In this document: positions 51,243-60,261 of the stretch, piece after piece | How positions within the stretch are numbered: position 1 is the stretch's first letter | Layout: each line of letters starts with the position of its first letter | Source: Archangium gephyra | GTDB taxonomy: Bacteria; Myxococcota; Myxococcia; Myxococcales; Myxococcaceae | Length of the DNA: 64,000 nt | Direction: 5' to 3' | Assembly (NCBI RefSeq): GCF_001027285.1 | Contig: NZ_CP011509.1 | Coordinates: 5,604,501 to 5,668,500 of the forward strand | Translations under genes and position numbers: made by a program | The notes under the pieces: generated by a model | Seen by the model: only the letters and a program-made list of their open reading frames with translations | The model's database searches: none | Told to the model about the DNA's origin: nothing

Positions 51243-54082
51243 CGGAGGTCTCTCCCTGGGGTCGGAGGGGCCGCGAGCCGATCCCTCCCGAGGATGTGCC
51301 GGTCGGCGACATCTCCCGGGTGGCTCGCGGCCAGGTAGGATTCGGCCAGGTAGCCGCGCCCCAGCACCATCGCCGTCATCAGCTCCGGAGCGCGGCTTCC
51401 CAGGTCGACAAGGGTGTCCACGCCAAGGCGTGCCTCGCCCACCCGGAACATGGCCCAGTAGAACTTCACGTCGAACACGGTGTGCGCCGGCTTCTCCAGC
51501 GACACCACGCGCCGCGCCTGCTCCAGGCGCTCGCGGTACTGCTCGGCGGTGCCACCCTTGGGCACGGGCAGCACCACGCTGAAGCGGTGGGCGGCGCGCC
51601 TCATGGGCAGCACCACCGACTCGAAGTGGTACCAGTCCACCAGGGCGGGCCCGTCCTCGGGCAGCGTGGTGGGCAGTGGCACCTGGGAGAGCGCCGGATG
51701 GCTCGTGCTCCAGGCGGCGTTCAGCGCGCCGATATGGCGGTAGCGCCGGGTCAGGAACTCCCGCCACCACGTCACCTCCGCGTCGGTGGCCGAGGGCACG
51801 AATCCCAGCACCGCCCGGCTGAAGGTGTCCCAGAGGGCCGCGGTGCCCTTGTCCGTGGGAGCCCGGAGGGGGAAGGGGACGCGCTGGGGCGTCGGCGAGA
51901 GCCCGGCCTCCGCCTGGGCCTCCCCATAGCGATCCGCGAGCTGCGCGCCCCCCTGCGAGGGCTCCCACCGTGTCCTGGGCACCACCGTGCGGATGCCGCT
52001 CGGGAGGGAGTCCGTTGCCGGGGCTCGCACCGGGAGCCGCGCCGCGCGGAAGTGCTCGACGATGCGCAGGGGCGAGCGCGGGGGCTCGTCCTCCTGGAAG
52101 ATGGACTCATCGGGGCAGTCGTCGAGCGCCAACCGCAGCGCCATGCGCAGACCTCGTGGCGTGCCGCGCCACTGGTAGAAGTCGAGCGCATGGCGCAGGA
52201 GCAGCCGCCGCCGGGTCTCGTCCCAGGCCGGGTCGAGCACGAGGCCGTACCAATCCGCCAGCCAGTCCAGCGTCTCGGCCGGGGCGCTGCGCGCATCGAA
52301 GAGCACCTGCACCGCGGCGAGGCGATCCTCCAGGGTGGTGAAGAAGCCCTCCATGTTGGCGAGGAAGCGCTCGAGGAAGTTGGCCGCGTCCGGGCCCTGC
52401 CGGTAGATGGCGGGCAGGTAGCGCTCGGCGTACGAGAAGCGCGGGTAGTACGCGCGCAGGGCGTGGAGGCGCGGGCTCGTGTTGCCAGGGCCGCGCAGGG
52501 TGAGCTCGAGCTGGAGGTACTGGCCCCGGGCGTGCTGGAAGAGCAGCTCCCAGGTGCCTCGGTGCTCCCCGGTGGAGGACTCCACCCAGGGCAGCTCCGA
52601 GCCGTCCGAGCGGAGGTAGGGGACGGGCTCCAGGCTCCAGGCGGTGGACTCCACCTCCGAGCGCTCCTGGGTCGCGCGGCTGCGCACCTGCACGGAGGTG
52701 CCCGGTGGGATGCAGGCGTCGAGGAAGAGGCGGTGCCAGACGCAGTCGGGCGTGCGCCCGTCGAGGATGGGGGTGCGCAGGACCGCCTCGCGCTCGTAGC
52801 GGGGGCGGCGTTGGGCGACGAGCGGGATGAAGCCCTCGGGGAAGTCGTAGAAGAGCCGATCCCCCGAGGCCACCAGTGCCTTGCCCCCGAAGAGGCGCAT
52901 GGGGAGGTACTCGGTGAGCGGCGTGAGGAGCAGCTGCCCGGGGTCCGTCCTCCGCTCTTCGACGCGGAAGCAGAGCGTCTGGTTGCCCTGGGCGGAGACG
53001 ACGTACAGCCGCCCGAGGCTCCGGAGCTCCTCCTCTGGGCCGGGGTCGCGCTTCGGTGCGAGCTCCCGCTCGTCCGGAATGAAGGCGAAGTCATGGCCCA
53101 CCAGGTGCAACGGCGTGGGGTGCCCCTGCGCGAGGATCCCGCTGACGACGAGGGGCACGGGGCTCCCCTGCGGCGCTCCGTCCCGGTAGAGCAGCACGCG
53201 GCTGTCCGTCTCGCCCCGGTCGAGCACGAGGACGCGGCCGTCCGCCAGGCTCTCGATCGAGATGGGATCCACCGCCGCCAGTGGAGACGAGGCCTCCAAC
53301 GAGACACCCTCGGGGAAGGTCCTGGCTGGGTTCTTGCGGAGGGCGCGCCCATCGGCCGGCTGGAAGGTGTCCTCCCGCTCCTGCTCCACGAGCAGGTCAC
53401 CGCCGGTGCGGACGGGATGGAAGGAGGCGTCGAGCCGCCAGAAACAGCGGTTCGTCCGGTCGAGCAGGAGCACTCCCCCGTCCCGGGTGGGGGCCAGATC
53501 GAAGGGGGCGGCCAGTCCGTCGGGCCAGAGGATCCTCGAGGGCGGTCCACCCGCATGCAGATCGAACACCAGCAGCCCGGCCGGTTCGACGGTGCCCACC
53601 ACGAGGTAGTGGTGCGCGGTGACGGTGAGCCCTCCGAGCAGAGGGGGCGGCGGCGGCGTGGGAGGGTTCACCGGACCGAAGCCTCCCCGGGAGGGCGTCT
53701 GCGCGACGGGAGGCTCCATGGGCCAGAAGACGCTGATCGTCCCCGAGCCGCTCGACTGCACCCGCAGGCTCCGCCGGTCCTCTCCCACCCAGTAGGTGTT
53801 GCCGTACCGGTCGCGCCCGGCGCCACGGCGATCGTCCACCGTGGGCGCGACATCGTTCTGGGCCGCGAGGAAGAGGAACAGCCGGGGCTGGAGGGTGAGC
53901 TCCGCGGTCTCGGCGTCCCAGGCCAGCCGGGGGGCGCTCGGAAGAGGCTCGTCTTTCTCCTGGCCCGCCCAGAGCTCCCCGAGCAATGGGGACACCGGCT
54001 CTGACGGAGCGGCCACCTGGCGGCAGCGCGCCCAGTCCTCACGGCCGAGCAGGAGATGGTAGCGGGTTCCGTTGGCGTCCAC
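51239..54082 (-). CDS. Baseplate wedge protein, P2 gpI-like domain fused to a propeller-like N-terminal half
   Basis: 947 aa from GTG 54082, one base after the baseplate J stop (GAGGAG upstream). The C-terminal 400 residues hold the phage tail P2-I-like pattern: ERYLPAIYRQ, FLERFLANMEGFFTTLEDRL, LDWLADWYGL and FYQWRGTPRGLRMALRLAL. This is the Afp12/Pvc12-like wedge position. The first half is unusual for the family: repeated blades (FDLAPTRDGGVLLLDRTN, IESLADGRVLVLDRG) resemble a beta-propeller. It may decorate the baseplate rim or bind a receptor. Confidence 0.78.
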   Translation of the reverse strand: MDANGTRYHLLLGREDWARCRQVAAPSEPVSPLLGELWAGQEKDEPLPSAPRLAWDAETAELTLQPRLFLFLAAQNDVAPTVDDRRGAGRDRYGNTYWVGEDRRSLRVQSSGSGTISVFWPMEPPVAQTPSRGGFGPVNPPTPPPPPLLGGLTVTAHHYLVVGTVEPAGLLVFDLHAGGPPSRILWPDGLAAPFDLAPTRDGGVLLLDRTNRCFWRLDASFHPVRTGGDLLVEQEREDTFQPADGRALRKNPARTFPEGVSLEASSPLAAVDPISIESLADGRVLVLDRGETDSRVLLYRDGAPQGSPVPLVVSGILAQGHPTPLHLVGHDFAFIPDERELAPKRDPGPEEELRSLGRLYVVSAQGNQTLCFRVEERRTDPGQLLLTPLTEYLPMRLFGGKALVASGDRLFYDFPEGFIPLVAQRRPRYEREAVLRTPILDGRTPDCVWHRLFLDACIPPGTSVQVRSRATQERSEVESTAWSLEPVPYLRSDGSELPWVESSTGEHRGTWELLFQHARGQYLQLELTLRGPGNTSPRLHALRAYYPRFSYAERYLPAIYRQGPDAANFLERFLANMEGFFTTLEDRLAAVQVLFDARSAPAETLDWLADWYGLVLDPAWDETRRRLLLRHALDFYQWRGTPRGLRMALRLALDDCPDESIFQEDEPPRSPLRIVEHFRAARLPVRAPATDSLPSGIRTVVPRTRWEPSQGGAQLADRYGEAQAEAGLSPTPQRVPFPLRAPTDKGTAALWDTFSRAVLGFVPSATDAEVTWWREFLTRRYRHIGALNAAWSTSHPALSQVPLPTTLPEDGPALVDWYHFESVVLPMRRAAHRFSVVLPVPKGGTAEQYRERLEQARRVVSLEKPAHTVFDVKFYWAMFRVGEARLGVDTLVDLGSRAPELMTAMVLGRGYLAESYLAASHPGDVADRHILGRDRLAAPPTPGRDLR

Positions 54083-54083
54083 G

Positions 54084-56366
54084 TCAGGCGCACTCCTCGG
54101 GGACGATGGGGACGGGCATGAAGGGACGCTCGGAGACGGGGGCGGTGGTGCCTTGCAGCTCCTCCAATGGAGGCGCCTCGCCCTGGCCCAGGCCAATGCC
54201 CACGGAGAGCCCCACCAGCCGGGGCAGCTCCAGGCCCTGCATGGGAATGGAGTCCCGCTCGACACCATCGCCCAGGCCCAGGCGCACCTTCGTCACCCAG
54301 GCCACGCCCGGAACGCGGCTGGCCACCGCCACCAGCTCGAGCGCCACCACGGCCTTGCGCAGCGGCCAGCCCTTGCGCGTCTCGTCCTCCAGCGGCTCCA
54401 CGTCCGCGGGGGGCAGCGGCGAGAGGAAGTCCCTCAGCGCCTGCTTCACCGCCTCGCGCACGGTGGCCACGGCCATGCCGGCCACCACGTCGATTCCGAT
54501 GGACACCCAGATGTCCTTGTAGACGGGCCTCCTGATGAAGAGCTCGGTGGTGACGAGCCGGCGGGGCGCGAGCCAGCAGGCGATGGCGTCCAGGAAGGGA
54601 TCCGGCCCGGAGACGGGAGGGGGCTCCGGCTCGTTGCTGGGGATGACCAGGAGGGTGACGGCCCCGGCGGCGTCACCGGGCTCCTGGGAGGGCAGGAGCG
54701 GATGGAAGGCGGGGAGCACGTCCACGCGGCCCACGGCCACGCCAGGCGTGCGCAGGGTGAGCGTCTCGAAGTCGCGGACGCTCACCAGCCGATCCCGGTG
54801 CTGGAGGTGGCGGGTGATCTGCTTCTCGCCCTCGCGCACCGTTTCCGCGTCCGCGCCTCCCCAGGTGGGCAGCGGGTTGGTGACCTTGAGGCCCGCCGGC
54901 AGCGAGGGTCCGGTGGTGATGCTGTCCGGGCCCACGTTGCCCGCGAGACCCAGGCCCTGATCATAGTCCACGCGCAGCTCCGCCCCGAGCGGCGGCCGGG
55001 CCCCGTGGACTCCATCTCCGAAGCGGAGCACTCCGGCCTCTGGATCCACCGTGAACACCTTCACCCGCGGGTTGCGGAGCGGTGTCGTGCCGGGGGGCAG
55101 GCGCGGGTCCCTCACCGAGACCTCCGGGCCCGCGTTCATCAGCTCATCGAGCTCCTCCCAGGGCTCGCTCCTGCCGTTGTGCGTGACGGTGAGCCGCACC
55201 GTGTCCGGGAGCACCGGCGTCCGGGAGAGCTTCACCTGCTGATCCGGCTCGCCGGTGCCCGGAGAGAGCTGCTCGCCGAGGACCCGGGTGCGCTGGGAGA
55301 CCTCGGCGATGTTGGTGCCGGCCCAGAGCAGGCTCAGCCGGGCCGGTGCCGGGCTGGTGATGCGCAGCCAGGTGAGGACGCGCTGCTCCTGCTCCTCGTT
55401 GTCGAGCGCGGGAGGAAAGTCCCGCGAGCCCGCCTCCAGCGGATCCAGGTTCGACCACAGCTCGAGCTGCTCCAGGCTGGAGGGCAGGGTGATGTCGGCC
55501 ACCACGGGCTCGTCCGGCAGCTCCAGGGTGGAGAGCGTCCGGTAGCTCGCATTGCGCTCGCCCGGGACTCCGGGGAGCACCCCCCCGGGAGGCAGGGCGG
55601 GGAGCTGGAATTGGAGCACGACCAGCTCCTCGTCCCGGGCGGGCCCGACGGGGACCAGCCGCCGGCCCTGCTCGTCGACCGCCGGCACGAGGCCCAGGCT
55701 GAGCGTCTTGCCCAGCAGCGCCTCGCGGGCCTCCTTCCGCTTGTCCTGCCACGTCTCGGTTCCCCTCGGGGTGTCCGTCTCGCGCAGCATCAGCGCCACC
55801 CACAAGGAGCGATCCACCGCCTGGGCGCCGAGGTCCACCGGTTCGGTGCCGCGCGGGGAGAAGGGCGTGGTGGCGTACAGCCGCAGCTCGGCGTCCGGAG
55901 GCTTGGATTTGAAGGACGCGTAGAGCTCGTCGTAGTACGCGCGCACCTTCGGATCGGGGGAGACCTGCCGCTTGTAGAAGGCCTGGGTCTCGATGGGCAG
56001 CACGTCCAGTCCGCGCGTGGTGCGGAAGGGCACTTGGCCGGCGCGCAGCTCCACGCCCTCGGTGAGCGTGAGGGCCCGCAGCGGGCCCCGCTCGAGGGTG
56101 AAGGCGACGAGCCCCTTCGCCGAGGTCGCCGGTTGCAGGGGAATGCCCAGCAGCGAGAGGAACTTCTTCCGGTTGCGCTCGGGGATCTGGTTGGCCCGGA
56201 AGAGGAGGTTCTCGGTGAGGAACGCGAAGAGCTCGATGAGGGTGATGCCCGGATCGCTCCGGTTGAAGTTGGTCCACTCGGGGTTGTGGACGGGGATGCG
56301 GGCCAGCGCCTCGTCCAGGAGATCCTGATAGCGGCGGTCGTCGAGGTTGGGGCTTGTCAGGGGCAT
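54084..56366 (-). CDS. Baseplate J/gp47-family protein (Afp11/Pvc11-like)
   Basis: 760 aa, GAGGAGG before the ATG. The N-terminal DPGITLIELFAFLTENLLFRANQIP and RKKFLSLLGI segment is the signature of the large eCIS and phage baseplate J proteins; later blocks (FGDGVHGARPPLGAELRVDY, RDFETLTLRTPGVAVGRVDV) fit the J fold. It joins wedge and hub around the spike. Stop and the next GTG are one base apart, so translation is coupled. Confidence 0.9.
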   Translation of the reverse strand: MPLTSPNLDDRRYQDLLDEALARIPVHNPEWTNFNRSDPGITLIELFAFLTENLLFRANQIPERNRKKFLSLLGIPLQPATSAKGLVAFTLERGPLRALTLTEGVELRAGQVPFRTTRGLDVLPIETQAFYKRQVSPDPKVRAYYDELYASFKSKPPDAELRLYATTPFSPRGTEPVDLGAQAVDRSLWVALMLRETDTPRGTETWQDKRKEAREALLGKTLSLGLVPAVDEQGRRLVPVGPARDEELVVLQFQLPALPPGGVLPGVPGERNASYRTLSTLELPDEPVVADITLPSSLEQLELWSNLDPLEAGSRDFPPALDNEEQEQRVLTWLRITSPAPARLSLLWAGTNIAEVSQRTRVLGEQLSPGTGEPDQQVKLSRTPVLPDTVRLTVTHNGRSEPWEELDELMNAGPEVSVRDPRLPPGTTPLRNPRVKVFTVDPEAGVLRFGDGVHGARPPLGAELRVDYDQGLGLAGNVGPDSITTGPSLPAGLKVTNPLPTWGGADAETVREGEKQITRHLQHRDRLVSVRDFETLTLRTPGVAVGRVDVLPAFHPLLPSQEPGDAAGAVTLLVIPSNEPEPPPVSGPDPFLDAIACWLAPRRLVTTELFIRRPVYKDIWVSIGIDVVAGMAVATVREAVKQALRDFLSPLPPADVEPLEDETRKGWPLRKAVVALELVAVASRVPGVAWVTKVRLGLGDGVERDSIPMQGLELPRLVGLSVGIGLGQGEAPPLEELQGTTAPVSERPFMPVPIVPEECA

Positions 56367-56379
56367 GAGGGCCTCCTCT

Positions 56380-56772
56380 TCATCCGGCGAGCGTCACGCT
56401 CAGGCTGACCCGCTCGCGAGCCTGGGTGGCGACGAGCCGGTAGGTGATGGTGGCGATGGCACCGCGGGCGTCTGCTGGATCCTCCTCGACGGAGACGGAC
56501 TCCACCGTGATGCGGGGCTCCCACTGGGCGAGCTCCCGGGTGATGCGCTCGGCGATGCGGTGGCGCGTGGTGACGATGTTCGGCTCGAAGAGGAACTGGC
56601 CCAGGCTCCCGCCGAACTCTGGCAGCAGCAGACGCTCGCGCCGCTCGGTGGTGAGGATGATCTGGATGGACTCGCGCACGTTGCGCTCGCCCTCGGACCA
56701 CTGCACGCGCCCGTCGGGCCCCACCCTCGGGGGGAAGCTGATGCCCCGTCCCAGCAGCTTTCCGGTGTCCAT
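56380..56772 (-). CDS. gp25-like baseplate wedge protein (Afp9/Pvc9-like)
   Basis: 130 aa from ATG 56772, 5 bases after the upstream stop. The family core is present: LGRGISFPPRVG, WSEGERNVRESIQIILTTERRERLLLPEFG, then LAQWEPRITV. An ATG at 56826 in the same frame would overlap the preceding gene by 49 bases and adds non-family residues, so I prefer 56772. Part of the baseplate that bridges sheath and hub. Confidence 0.9.
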   Translation of the reverse strand: MDTGKLLGRGISFPPRVGPDGRVQWSEGERNVRESIQIILTTERRERLLLPEFGGSLGQFLFEPNIVTTRHRIAERITRELAQWEPRITVESVSVEEDPADARGAIATITYRLVATQARERVSLSVTLAG

Positions 56773-56777
56773 GGGGT

Positions 56778-58274
56778 TCACTTCGCTTTCACGGTGGGGA
56801 GGCAGATCTTCAGGAAGGGCAGCCACCAGAAGATGATGTTGAGGAGGATCAGGAAGATCATCAGGACGATGAACGCGCAGATCGTGATGATCGGAATGGA
56901 GAAGGAACAGATCTCCCCGAGGTTGAAGGAGGTGCCTCCGGGGAGCTTCTTGTCCATCAATCCCTTCAGCTCGCCCACGCGGGACATCTGCTCGCGCAGC
57001 TTGTTGGAGAGGACGAAGCTGACGTTCTTCTTGTACTTGCGCAGCCCCGCGATGCTGGTGTCCGCGGGCAGGGTGATGTGCACGGGCCGGGCGGGCGCGT
57101 CCGGATCGAAGAAGGCGGCCAGGGTGAAGGCCGCCGTGGGCTCGCTGACGAGGGGCGGCTGGAGGGCCCCGCAGTGTGGCCGTACGTAGGCGCAGCGCAG
57201 GATGTACCGGGCCTCTCCGGGCCGCTCCAGCTTGGGCACCTGTCCGGAGGGCTGGGGCGTGGGGAGGGTGCTCGACTTCATTGCCTCGGTGAGGTTCGAG
57301 CGCAGCGTGTCGACCGGGAGCGGGCTCCGGCGCAAGTTGACGTTGACGGTGCTCGGCTCGCCAGCGCTGATGTGCTCACGAGCCGTCCAGGCCTCCACCA
57401 GGGCCTCGCGCCAGGTGGGCTCGGTGCCGCCGCTCCCCACGCGGTGGGAGTGGAGCGTGTCGTAGAGTGCCCGGGTCTTCGTGGTGGAGGCGGGAGCGAC
57501 TCCCTTCTCGAGCGCGCTCCAGAGCGAGGGCAGGTCCTCCTGGAGAAGGGTGGCGAGATCCAACAGGAGGAAGCGTGACGTGTCCTTCTCCGGCTCCGAC
57601 TCCGCCGCATCGGAGGGAATGGACTTGAGGTAGGCGTAGGGGTCCACCACCCGCTCCTCGGCCTTGAGCACCAGCGGGTGCCCCTCCGCGTTCGCGGCGG
57701 CGAAGGCTGTGGCGGACTGAAAGGTCTCCCGGCTCGACGTGGGGATGAAGCCCACCAGCAGCCGGCGGCGGCGCTCCTCCACGGTGAAGTTCACCGGGAA
57801 CATGGGAAAGAGCTCCTCGTCCCTGGCGAGCCGTTGCTCCTCGCCGCGGGGCAGGGAGGCCCAGAGGTGCCGCTGCCGGGTCGCGTCCTCCGGGTCGGGC
57901 ACCCAGGCCTGCTCGCTGCCCTCGGCCTCGAGGCGGCGCAGCACGAAGGCGACCCGCTCGCCCCCCGCGGCATCGACGATGTGATCGGGCAGGCCGGCCA
58001 GCCGGCACACGAGGTTGGCGGCCACCAGATAGAAGTGACCGTGCGCCGGTTGGAAGAGCTTGAGCGGCGTGTTGGCCGGGAGGGGCGAGGCCACGAGCCC
58101 GGAGAGGTCCGGACGGGGGAGCGCCTGGAGCCGGGCGGCCAGTTCCTCCATGAAGCGATCCGACTCGAAGCGCAGGAGCTGCGGGGCGCGCATGCGCACC
58201 GGCTCCTTGCTGGCCGTGTTCCACAGGGGGGAGGCCGTCACCCACTGGAGGTGATGGGGGCGCAGGGGAGCCAT
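56778..58274 (-). CDS. eCIS protein with a C-terminal membrane tail, unknown function
   Basis: 498 aa; ATG 58274 shares one base with the spike stop (TGATG). A soluble body (1-455) with HHLQWVTASPLW near the start and helical segments is followed by about 40 residues (459-498) that are nearly all hydrophobic (IPIITICAFIVLMIF and on), ending KAK. Such a tail would insert in a membrane. It sits between spike and gp25, the slot where a PAAR tip is often found in other clusters. A membrane anchor for the baseplate is one reading; family not recognised. Confidence 0.6.
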   Translation of the reverse strand: MAPLRPHHLQWVTASPLWNTASKEPVRMRAPQLLRFESDRFMEELAARLQALPRPDLSGLVASPLPANTPLKLFQPAHGHFYLVAANLVCRLAGLPDHIVDAAGGERVAFVLRRLEAEGSEQAWVPDPEDATRQRHLWASLPRGEEQRLARDEELFPMFPVNFTVEERRRRLLVGFIPTSSRETFQSATAFAAANAEGHPLVLKAEERVVDPYAYLKSIPSDAAESEPEKDTSRFLLLDLATLLQEDLPSLWSALEKGVAPASTTKTRALYDTLHSHRVGSGGTEPTWREALVEAWTAREHISAGEPSTVNVNLRRSPLPVDTLRSNLTEAMKSSTLPTPQPSGQVPKLERPGEARYILRCAYVRPHCGALQPPLVSEPTAAFTLAAFFDPDAPARPVHITLPADTSIAGLRKYKKNVSFVLSNKLREQMSRVGELKGLMDKKLPGGTSFNLGEICSFSIPIITICAFIVLMIFLILLNIIFWWLPFLKICLPTVKAK

Positions 58275-58987
58275 CACCAGATGTTCCCCGCGCCGGGCGT
58301 GTACGAGCTGCTGATCACGCTGTTGGTGATGACGGTGTCCGCCTGCACCACGCCGCTGAACTTCGACATGCCCGCGTTCACCGTGAGCATGCCGGCGGAG
58401 ATCTCCGCCGTGCTGGCATTCACCGTCACCTTCGCCGAGCTGGTGAGGGTGACGCCGCTGGCCTCCAGCTTCAGGGTGTTGCCGTTGGCATCCTTCACCT
58501 CGATGGATGACGCCCCATCCTTGAGCGTCACCTTCTGGCCCCCGGGGGTCTCGAGGATGAGCGTCTCCTGGCCATTGGTGTCGTCCAGGGTGATCTTCAC
58601 CCCGCTGCGCGAGCGGATGACCTTGCGCGCGTTCTTCCCGGCGCGATCCATGGTCTCGGGCGGATTGTCCCTGCCATTCCACAAGGCGCCCACCACGTAG
58701 GGGCGGCGGGGATCTCCGGCCTCGAAGCCGACCAGCACCTCGTCGTTGATGTCCGGGACGAACCAGGTGCCCCGGTTGTTGCCGGCCATGAGGGTGGCCA
58801 GCCGGGCCCAGGCCTCGTACTGCGCGCCTCCCGGGTCGGTGGCCCAGGGGAGCTTCACCTTCACCCGGCCCTGGTTGTCCGGATCCCCCAGGTCGCTGAC
58901 GAGGGCCGGATAGAGGCCGTAGAAGCGCCCGCCGAGCCCCTCGGGCACGCGCTCGTCGATGATGGTGTCCAAGGCAGTGTCGTACAC
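58274..58987 (-). CDS. gp5-like spike (baseplate V/VgrG OB-fold plus beta-helix)
   Basis: 237 aa from GTG 58987 (GGGAGG upstream). Residues about 20-105 are the OB-fold of phage baseplate V and VgrG (GLYPALVSDL, GRVKVKLPW, VPDINDEVLVGFEAGDPRRPYVVG). A repetitive V/T/G-rich strand pattern to the end forms the trimeric beta-helix spike. Together with the preceding gene it makes the gp27-gp5 type puncturing device as two separate chains. Confidence 0.9.
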   Translation of the reverse strand: MYDTALDTIIDERVPEGLGGRFYGLYPALVSDLGDPDNQGRVKVKLPWATDPGGAQYEAWARLATLMAGNNRGTWFVPDINDEVLVGFEAGDPRRPYVVGALWNGRDNPPETMDRAGKNARKVIRSRSGVKITLDDTNGQETLILETPGGQKVTLKDGASSIEVKDANGNTLKLEASGVTLTSSAKVTVNASTAEISAGMLTVNAGMSKFSGVVQADTVITNSVISSSYTPGAGNIW

Positions 58988-58997
58988 GCCGGCCTCC

Positions 58998-60071
58998 CTA
59001 TGCGTTGCCCAGTCCCGGGCGCTCGCCCACGAATTCGGTGCGCAGCCCGCCTGTGCCGTCGAAGAGGACCTTCACTTCCGTCAGGTAGTACTTGCCGCTG
59101 AAGAGGCCTCCCAAGCCTCGCAGCTGCACGCGAGCGCCCACCCGCAGCCGGGCACTCGTCTCGGCGGTGCCACGGCCCACCAGGAAGCGCCGGGCGGAGA
59201 GCCGGAAGAAGGTCTCCGCGCGGGCGCGGGCCTCGTCGTCGTTGAGGGGCACGGTATGGACCAGGGCCTCCTTGCGCTCGCCGAGCGCCGAGGCGAGCAC
59301 GCTCGCCCCGCTGGTCCCCCCGTCCAATTCGTTGCTGATCACCGAGTCCGTGGCCTCGTGCTTCAGCCCCGTCTTGCTCCGCACGTCCCAGCCGCCCACG
59401 ACCACAGCGGTGCGCTGCCCGGCCAGATCCGCGAGGACGGTGAACTCGCGCAGCTCGTTGCGGTAGCCCAACTCGACGGGCGGGCCCGCGCGCCGGCCAT
59501 GCGCCTTGGCGTGCAGGGTCTTGCCCTCCACCCACAGCTCCGCGTCGATCGTCCGGCAGCGCTCGCGCAGGAAGGCCAGGTCGCTCTGGTTCACCTGGGC
59601 GAGCACGTTGTAGGTCGGCCCGCTCAGGTCCACGTTGGGGGTGAGTCCATGCCGGCGGGCGACCTCCTGGATGACGGCGGCGTCGCTGACCTCCACGTAG
59701 GTCTGGGTCCGCCGGGTCATCCGGAGGTCCTGCAGCCGGTCCTCGGCGAGCACCGTCATCTCCGGAGGGCTGGCCTCGGGGAAGCGAGCCTCGAGCGCGG
59801 TGATGCGCCCATCGAAGAGCACGTCCTGGCCGAGCGTCACCTGGAAGGGCTTGCCGAAGTCGAGCAGCCGCCGGTCGAAGTAGAGGAAGCCGGTGTCGCC
59901 CTCCCCGGGGCCCCAGTTGCCGAACGAGGCCTCGCACCGGTACAGGCCCTGGGCGTTCTCCGAGATCTGGAGCGTGAGCAACCCGCCGCTGAGGGTGGGC
60001 TGCTCCTGTCCGTCCACGCGGAAGGAGGGGCGGGCGACGCGGAGCTGGGTGGAGTGGGTGCCGTCTGCCAT
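58998..60071 (-). CDS. gp27-like hub protein (phage late control D / VgrG N-terminal part)
   Basis: 357 aa from ATG 60071. Features: DGRITALEARFPEASPPEMTVLAEDRLQDLRMTRRT and LAFLRERCRTIDAELWVEGKTLHA, characteristic of the GpD/gp27 hub. It forms the hub ring beneath the tube. The next gene is the spike; 10 bases separate them. Confidence 0.85.
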   Translation of the reverse strand: MADGTHSTQLRVARPSFRVDGQEQPTLSGGLLTLQISENAQGLYRCEASFGNWGPGEGDTGFLYFDRRLLDFGKPFQVTLGQDVLFDGRITALEARFPEASPPEMTVLAEDRLQDLRMTRRTQTYVEVSDAAVIQEVARRHGLTPNVDLSGPTYNVLAQVNQSDLAFLRERCRTIDAELWVEGKTLHAKAHGRRAGPPVELGYRNELREFTVLADLAGQRTAVVVGGWDVRSKTGLKHEATDSVISNELDGGTSGASVLASALGERKEALVHTVPLNDDEARARAETFFRLSARRFLVGRGTAETSARLRVGARVQLRGLGGLFSGKYYLTEVKVLFDGTGGLRTEFVGERPGLGNA

Positions 60072-60073
60072 GG

Positions 60074-60247
60074 CTAGTACACGCGGACGCGACGCTGGCG
60101 CTCCAGGTTGCGGTGGAGGAGGCGGGCGAGCTCCGCGGCTTTCTCGGGCTCGGAGGGGGACCTGCCGCCGGACTCGGGCTGCGCGGCGGGGCGCGGCGCG
60201 GGGGCCGTGTCTGGAATGAGCTCGAACTCGTTGATGACGACCGCCAT
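60074..60247 (-). CDS. Small 57-aa eCIS-conserved protein
   Basis: 57 aa, GGAG before ATG 60247. It starts MAVVINEFELIPDTAPAP, then a Pro/Ala linker and ends in a basic helix (LHRNLERQRRVRVY). The same plan (INEFEL start, Pro linker, Arg-rich end) occurs in this slot in other eCIS loci. Both stop and start are within a few bases of neighbours. Role unknown; perhaps an adaptor between the LysM protein and the hub. Confidence 0.7.
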   Translation of the reverse strand: MAVVINEFELIPDTAPAPRPAAQPESGGRSPSEPEKAAELARLLHRNLERQRRVRVY

Positions 60248-60261
60248 GGTGCGCGTCTCCG

